DNA from: JANMDU01 sp031375105
Lineage (GTDB): Bacteria > Pseudomonadota > Gammaproteobacteria > Burkholderiales > Burkholderiaceae_C
DNA length: 64,000 nucleotides
Assembly: GCA_031375105.1 (NCBI GenBank)
Contig: JANMHJ010000066.1
Location: 1 to 64,000 of the forward strand
Reading direction: 5' to 3'
Shown: piece by piece, positions 60,416 to 64,000 of the stretch
Layout of the letters: the number at the start of each line of letters is the position of its first letter
Position numbering within the stretch: position 1 is the stretch's first letter
Made by a program: the position numbers and the translations under genes
Notes under the pieces: generated by a model
The model's input: only the letters and a program-made list of their open reading frames with translations
Told to the model about the DNA's origin: nothing
The model's database searches: none

Positions 60416-61525
60416 TTAGCTGCCGGTGGACTCTTTGACAATCACCCAGCGGTCGCCGGACTTGACCAAATCCAAGGTCTTGCGGCTGCTGACGGCCAGT
60501 GAGTCTGCATTGTAGTTTTGCTTAAAGCGGGCTTGCGCTTTGTTGCCATTGACGCTGACAGCCAGGTTGTCTAATTTAACGCTGATTTTATTTTTACCCA
60601 AGATACGCTTTTTGCGTTCTTCTTCCCAAGCTTTTCGGCCACCCGGTGCGTCGAATTCTTTGCCGTAGGCACTAAAGTAGTCGCCCGTATTTTTGGCGCT
60701 CCATGCTGTAGCCCAACTGCGCACTGCCGCGCTGACTTCTTGCTCAGGATTGCCGGTACTGGCGACAGCGGGAGCTGCTGGAGCCACCGCGGGTTTGGTG
60801 ATGGGCAAGGGGGTGGGTGCGGCGGCGCCAGGCTTGACGGCCGATTCGGTAGGCGCAGCAGGTGTTTTGACAATAGTTGCAGCGGCAGTCATCGTGGGAG
60901 CAGTAGCGGGCGCGTTAAGTGGTGTGGTCGAGGCCAACGGTCGTGCCGCCTTGGGGTTAGGCGCAAACAGATCGCGAATCAGCGACAACTTGGGCTGCAC
61001 GCCAGTATTGCTGTTGTCGAGTTGAAAGGCTTTGCCATAGGCTTGGCTGGCCAGTTTGGCATACACATCGCCTAAGTTTTCGTGGGCGGTCGCGTAGCTG
61101 GGGTTGGTACGGATCGCCATCTCCAGTGCGGCGCGGGCTTTGTCAAACTGGCTTTGACCAGCGTAGAGCACCGCCAAGTTGTTGTAGGGCTCGGGCAGAT
61201 CGGGGTAGTCTTCGGTCAGTTTTGTAAAGGTGCTGATAGCATCGTTCGGTTTGCCCTGTTCGGTCAAAATCACGCCTTTGAGAAAGCGCATCTGCGCATC
61301 GCGAGGTTTGGTGCTTAAAAATTGGTCGGCTTTGGCACTGGCTTCGGCCACTTGGCCTGTGCGCATCAGTCGGTTGACATCTGAATACTCGTCAGCGCGG
61401 GCTATGCCTGTGGCCGACAGGCAGACTGCAAAACAGACGCTGGCGAGTGGTGCAGAGATGCTAAAACGCGAAGCAGAAAGCGCTCGCGGCACCCATGACT
61501 TGACCAATGGCAAGACGTTTTGCAT
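60416..61525 (-). CDS. TPR-repeat exported protein with C-terminal Cif/SnoaL-like domain
   Basis: The 369-residue protein has a signal peptide (LSATGIARA cleavage), three to four TPR repeats at about 47-160 (AQMRFLKGVILTEQGKPNDAI, EPYNNLAVLYAGQSQFDKARAAL, ATAHENLGDVYAKLA), a Pro/Ala-rich linker and a C-terminal SnoaL-like domain (VSAAVRSWATAWSAKNTGDYFSAY ... RWVIVKESTG). In relatives this architecture accompanies L,D-transpeptidases, which carry the same C-terminal domain; none is present here. A tandem heptamer array lies 73 bases upstream. Confidence 0.82.
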   Translation of the reverse strand: MQNVLPLVKSWVPRALSASRFSISAPLASVCFAVCLSATGIARADEYSDVNRLMRTGQVAEASAKADQFLSTKPRDAQMRFLKGVILTEQGKPNDAISTFTKLTEDYPDLPEPYNNLAVLYAGQSQFDKARAALEMAIRTNPSYATAHENLGDVYAKLASQAYGKAFQLDNSNTGVQPKLSLIRDLFAPNPKAARPLASTTPLNAPATAPTMTAAATIVKTPAAPTESAVKPGAAAPTPLPITKPAVAPAAPAVASTGNPEQEVSAAVRSWATAWSAKNTGDYFSAYGKEFDAPGGRKAWEEERKKRILGKNKISVKLDNLAVSVNGNKAQARFKQNYNADSLAVSSRKTLDLVKSGDRWVIVKESTGS

Positions 61526-61597
61526 AGAACCTCTTTGAATACAGCGAATGTGGCACGCTCAGGAATTGAGCCGTATGCTGTAACAATTGTAGCGGCT

Positions 61598-61667
61598 GGC
61601 TACAGGCTACAGGCTACAGGCTACAGGCTACAGGCTACAGGCTACAGGCTACAGGCTACAGGCTACA
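61598..61667. repeat. Ten perfect tandem copies of GGCTACA
   Basis: Seventy bases of the heptamer GGCTACA without a mismatch, followed by one degenerate unit (GGCTTTA). It lies between the TPR gene start (61525, minus strand) and the tspO stop, i.e. in the upstream region of the TPR gene. Seven is not a multiple of three, and copy number should be unstable. Confidence 0.95.
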
Positions 61668-61738
61668 GGCTTTAGGCTGTTTTCACGTCCATTCCCTCAT
61701 AACACCACGCATTCGTTTGTTTTCATGAGCCTTCGCAT

Positions 61739-62158
61739 CTAAAACACGGTGTCGCGTGGATTAGAGTTTAACCAGGTGATGGACAACTGCAACACGGTGG
61801 CAAACGAGACCCAAAGCAGGTAGGGAATATTGACGTAAGCTACCCACGGAACGCGCTGCCAGATGGCCCACATGGCCCATATCAGTGTCGCCAAAATGAG
61901 CAAGATGTCGCCGGCGGCCAGAAGGTTGTTTTTCAAGCCAAACTGAATGGGTGAAAACGCCAGATTGAAAATGAGATTCAATCCGAACGGCAGAAACACC
62001 GCCCATGGCAACTGTTTTTTGAATGCCAGATAGAGCACGTAGCCAAAACTTATGGCGATGATGACGTACAGCACACCCCAAACTGGGCCAAAAACCCAGG
62101 CGGGCGGTGCGAAGAAAGGCTGTTTTAGGTTGGCGTACCAAGCGGCGGATTCGTTCAT
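61739..62158 (-). CDS. tspO: TspO/MBR-family tryptophan-rich sensory protein
   Basis: From ATG 62158 the protein has 139 residues and five predicted helices: WYANLKQPFFAPPAWVFGPVWGVLYVIIAISFGYV, LPFGLNLIFNLAFSPIQFGLKNN and WVAYVNIPYLLWVSFATVLQLSITWLN. TspO proteins bind porphyrins and are linked to oxygen, light or stress responses. A GTG six codons upstream is possible. A perfect 18-base palindrome lies 61 bases upstream of the start. Confidence 0.9.
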   Translation of the reverse strand: MNESAAWYANLKQPFFAPPAWVFGPVWGVLYVIIAISFGYVLYLAFKKQLPWAVFLPFGLNLIFNLAFSPIQFGLKNNLLAAGDILLILATLIWAMWAIWQRVPWVAYVNIPYLLWVSFATVLQLSITWLNSNPRDTVF

Positions 62159-62219
62159 GGGCGTAGCTTCGATCACTGGATAAGGTGATAGGGAGTGTGC
62201 TCCGTCTGAGGCAGATCGT

Positions 62220-62237
62220 CCGTGCGCTAGCGCACGG
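62220..62237. promoter_or_regulatory. Perfect palindrome upstream of tspO (candidate operator)
   Basis: CCGTGCGCTAGCGCACGG is fully self-complementary. Its 14-base core GTGCGCTAGCGCAC differs at one base from a palindrome upstream of the usp pair (62548-62561), so both may be sites of one regulator. Confidence 0.6.
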
Positions 62238-62286
62238 AATTGTCCGTTGCGGCCCCTTATAGACTATCTTCACCCAAACTCTACAA

Positions 62287-62487
62287 CCCGCGCCCGCTGC
62301 GCTGACTGTGCGCATGACTACTTCGTAGCCTTCTCCTGCAAAGGCCGGGGTGTGTGCCCTCGTGCAACACGCGTCGCATGGCAGAGACGGCGGCGCATCT
62401 GACGGATCATGTGTTGCCACGCCTGCCAGTGCGCCAGTGGGTGCTGTCAGTCCCGAAGCGGCTGCGCTACTTTATGCGGCGCGACGG
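62287..62487 (+). mobile_element. IS91-type transposase N-terminal remnant, frameshifted
   Basis: First frame: CADCAHDYFVAFSCKGRGVCP; after a one-base shift the next frame continues SCNTRRMAETAAHLTDHV and LPVRQWVLSVPKRLRYF. This is the zinc-binding N-terminus of IS91-like transposases. The shift lies in the CP-SC of the Cys cluster. The first 81 bases recur at 63677-63757 with one difference and the same frameshift. Confidence 0.78.
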
Positions 62488-62540
62488 ATGTTCGCTGCGA
62501 AAGCCGCAACAATCCAGCCACAGTAAGACTTGCCATGAAA

Positions 62541-62568
62541 GTGGTCGGTGCGATAGCGCACAGACCAC
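62541..62568. promoter_or_regulatory. Nested palindrome upstream of the usp pair
   Basis: GTGGTC (62541-62546) pairs with GACCAC (62563-62568), and inside GTGCG pairs with CGCAC around ATAG, with one mismatched pair between. The core GTGCGATAGCGCAC is the tspO upstream palindrome with one change. It ends 44 bases before usp1. Confidence 0.6.
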
Positions 62569-62612
62569 CCCGCACGATTCAGGCATCGTTGCGGAAATCT
62601 TCGGAGTCACAC

Positions 62613-63035
62613 ATGAAAATTTTGTTAGCGGTTGACGGAAGCGACTACACCAAGCGCATGCTGGCCTACATCGCGGCGAACGATGAACTGCTGGGCTCAG
62701 GCCACGAATACGTAGTTATGACCGCAATCACCCCCATATCGCAATACGCCTTGGCGTTGCTTGACGTGCAGGCAGTGCAAAACAGTTACGACGTAGAAGC
62801 GGAGCAGGTTTTTCGCTCTGTGCGGGCGTTTGCGGGGCAGCAGGGCTGGAACGCTCGCACTGAGTATGTGGTGGGTCATCCGCCAACAGTGATTGCGCAG
62901 TTCGCAGAAAAAATCAAAGCCAATCTGATCGTCATGGGTGCGCATGGCCACGGCGTGTTGGGCAATCTGGTGCTGGGCTCGGTGGCCAGTGGCGTGTTGT
63001 CGCGCTGCACGGTGCCGGTGCTGTTGGTGCGTTGA
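62613..63035 (+). CDS. Universal stress protein (UspA type) 1
   Basis: The 140-residue protein begins MKILLAVDGSDYTKRMLAYI and ends with the ATP-binding loop GAHGHGVLGNLVLGSVASGVLSRCTVPVLLVR (G-2x-G-9x-G-S type). ATP binding by this subclass is known. GGAG lies eight bases before the ATG. The stop overlaps the next usp gene (TGATG). Confidence 0.93.
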   Translation: MKILLAVDGSDYTKRMLAYIAANDELLGSGHEYVVMTAITPISQYALALLDVQAVQNSYDVEAEQVFRSVRAFAGQQGWNARTEYVVGHPPTVIAQFAEKIKANLIVMGAHGHGVLGNLVLGSVASGVLSRCTVPVLLVR

Positions 63036-63457
63036 TGAAAATTCTTCTTGCCGTTGATGGCAGCGAACACACTCAGCGCATGCTGGCGTACATCGCCGCA
63101 AATCCCGATTTTCTAGGCTCGCGCCACCACTACAAGGTGTTTACGGCAGTCACCTCCATTCCCGCCTACGCCGCCCGATACGCTGGTACAGAAGCGACCA
63201 GCGAGTACTATGAAGAGCAGGCTCAACTGGTGCTCGCACCCATCAAAGCTTACGCCGACCAAAAGGGATGGATGGTGCAACTGCATCACGCTGTAGGCTA
63301 CGCCCCTGACGTGATTGCAGCGTTTGCGGAAGAACAAAAGTTTGACCTGATCATGATGGGCACCCGAGGCCAGACCGCGTTGACCAATTTGGTACTGGGA
63401 TCAGTGGTGACCGGTGTGCTGGCGCGGTGCCAGGTTCCGGTACTTCTTATTCGATAG
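63035..63457 (+). CDS. Universal stress protein (UspA type) 2
   Basis: The 140-residue paralogue begins MKILLAVDGSEHTQRMLAYI and ends GTRGQTALTNLVLGSVVTGVLARCQVPVLLIR, again with an intact ATP loop. It is equal in length to the first copy, so the pair looks like a tandem duplication that has since diverged, probably forming a heterodimer or two homodimers. It is translated from the ATG overlapping the stop of usp1. Confidence 0.93.
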   Translation: MKILLAVDGSEHTQRMLAYIAANPDFLGSRHHYKVFTAVTSIPAYAARYAGTEATSEYYEEQAQLVLAPIKAYADQKGWMVQLHHAVGYAPDVIAAFAEEQKFDLIMMGTRGQTALTNLVLGSVVTGVLARCQVPVLLIR

Positions 63458-63480
63458 CGAGCTGAGATTTAAGCAGGCAG

Positions 63481-63675
63481 TTACTTTTTAGGCAGCCACG
63501 GTATAAACGCGTTGGTCACCGCCATTTAGTCGGCATAACGCGGGTTGCTTTTCAGCATGGATTTTTCCAGCATGGGGACACCCGAGACTTGGGTGAGCAG
63601 ATAGGTAGTGAGCGCTGGCCCGACAAACGCCAGCCCCGCAGCGAGCAGGAATGCGGCTTCTTTGCCCACGGCTTT
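63481..63675 (-). pseudogene. DUF1295-family membrane protein, C-terminal remnant with nonsense mutation
   Basis: On the minus strand the sequence reads GLAFVGPALTTYLLTQVSGVPMLE, KSMLKSNPRYAD, stop, MAVTNAFIPWLPKK, stop. This is the end of a DUF1295 (steroid reductase-like) protein, where the family has Tyr at the place of the inner stop. The N-terminal part is missing and the fragment is bounded by the IS91 remnant at 63677. Confidence 0.65.
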
Positions 63676-63676
63676 G

Positions 63677-63757
63677 CCCGCGCCCGCTGCGCTGACTGTG
63701 CGCATGACTACTTCGTAGCCTTCTCCTGCAAAGGCCGGGGCGTGTGCCCTCGTGCAA
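63677..63757 (+). mobile_element. Second IS91 N-terminal fragment (81-base duplicate)
   Basis: Identical to 62287-62367 except one T/C change, with the same one-base frameshift in the Cys cluster, so both derive from an already broken copy or were copied from each other. It is followed at 63774 by the 18-base sequence also found at 60334. Confidence 0.78.
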
Positions 63758-63773
63758 TACGTACGCTCATTGA

Positions 63774-63791
63774 GTTGAATTTCCTATCCGT
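63774..63791 (+). repeat. 18-base sequence shared with 60334-60351
   Basis: GTTGAATTTCCTATCCGT, exact match. Both copies lie near IS91-type fragments and in the same orientation. Confidence 0.6.
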
Positions 63792-63825
63792 CGGCATAGG
63801 CCCTCTGGCGTAGCCTGGGGTTGAC

Positions 63826-64000
63826 TCAAGCCTCAATAAAGCGATCAGCGCGTGCAGCATTCAACACTTCTATCGGATCGCTGACCAACATTTCAGCCGG
63901 CGCATGCCCGCACAGCCAGCCGTTGTCTCGCGCAAACCAGCTGGCCACTTCCGATGCATCAAACACAGGCCGCAACTCACGCAATACGGGCTCCAGTTCC
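63826..64000 (-). CDS. C-terminal end of an MbcA/ParS/Xre-type antitoxin-like protein (partial)
   Basis: The reading frame is open to the window edge; 57 residues are visible. They end in LCGHAPAEMLVSDPIEVLNAARADRFIEA, the typical C-terminus of the DUF2384 (MbcA/ParS/Xre) antitoxin group, where the last helices block the partner toxin. The partner gene is not downstream of it in the window. It may instead be a stand-alone DUF2384-tail protein. Confidence 0.6.
   Translation of the reverse strand, partial: ELEPVLRELRPVFDASEVASWFARDNGWLCGHAPAEMLVSDPIEVLNAARADRFIEA

Noticed and set aside
61598..61667. CRISPR-like array
   Set aside because: Units are 7 bases without spacers; it is a simple tandem repeat.
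62180..62280. Small gene between tspO and the IS91 fragment
   Set aside because: No frame with a plausible start, ribosome binding site or composition.

Overview
The window is chromosomal DNA of a betaproteobacterium, most likely Burkholderiales near Comamonadaceae. The basis is the family resemblance of nearly all proteins, the complete division and cell wall (dcw) cluster ending in lpxC, a Bug-type solute receptor, a TRAP receptor, and a small AT-rich palindromic repeat of a kind I associate with that family. No tRNA, rRNA or CRISPR array was seen.

Layout. 1-5700 is a minus-strand block in which ruvA and ruvB are separated by six accessory genes: a small lipoprotein, a C13 (caspase/legumain-like) lipoprotein, a mazEF-type toxin-antitoxin pair with its own palindromic operator, and an ABC-ATPase plus DUF4276/TOPRIM-like pair whose last gene overlaps ruvB by 4 bases. 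5.7-9.6 kb holds phoH-like and ybeY, then a hipBA module with a textbook promoter and operator, and a TetR regulator. 9.7-28.2 kb is the dcw cluster mraZ-rsmH-ftsL-ftsI-murE-murF-mraY-murD-ftsW-murG-murC-ddl-ftsQ-ftsA-ftsZ-lpxC, tightly packed with many 4-base overlaps. 28-34 kb carries an unknown membrane protein, an RNase II-like enzyme, a TonB-like protein and mtgA. 34-46 kb holds a CrtC-like hydrolase with its ABC exporter, an M48 protease, miaA, an MFS pump, a TRAP receptor, an alpha/beta hydrolase, mutL and dedA. 46-60 kb has two AhpD/CMD-type proteins, two LpxL-like acyltransferases, metK with a structured leader, a nucleoside salvage operon (adenosine deaminase, Bug receptor, nucleoside hydrolase), a group of uncharacterised envelope proteins, and tgt. 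60-64 kb is a scarred accessory region with three IS91-type transposase fragments around a TPR protein, tspO and two usp genes, a dead DUF1295 gene and the end of an MbcA/ParS-like antitoxin gene.

Most unusual signals. (1) At least fifteen copies of a roughly 65-base, three-hairpin AT-rich palindromic element lie across the window. Nine are wholly inside protein-coding sequence (rsmH, murE, murG, RNase II, ABC permease, miaA, mutL twice, a secreted protein), and copies in the same orientation tend to use the same reading frame. (2) Two copies of a second structured element sit between convergent genes, with conserved loops but different, self-complementary outer arms. (3) The toxin-antitoxin/ATPase/nuclease cassette splits ruvAB and is translationally coupled to ruvB. 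(4) The metK leader has mutually exclusive pairings and a terminator-like hairpin. (5) tspO and the usp pair share an almost identical palindrome upstream. (6) A ten-copy 7-base tandem repeat lies just upstream of a TPR gene.
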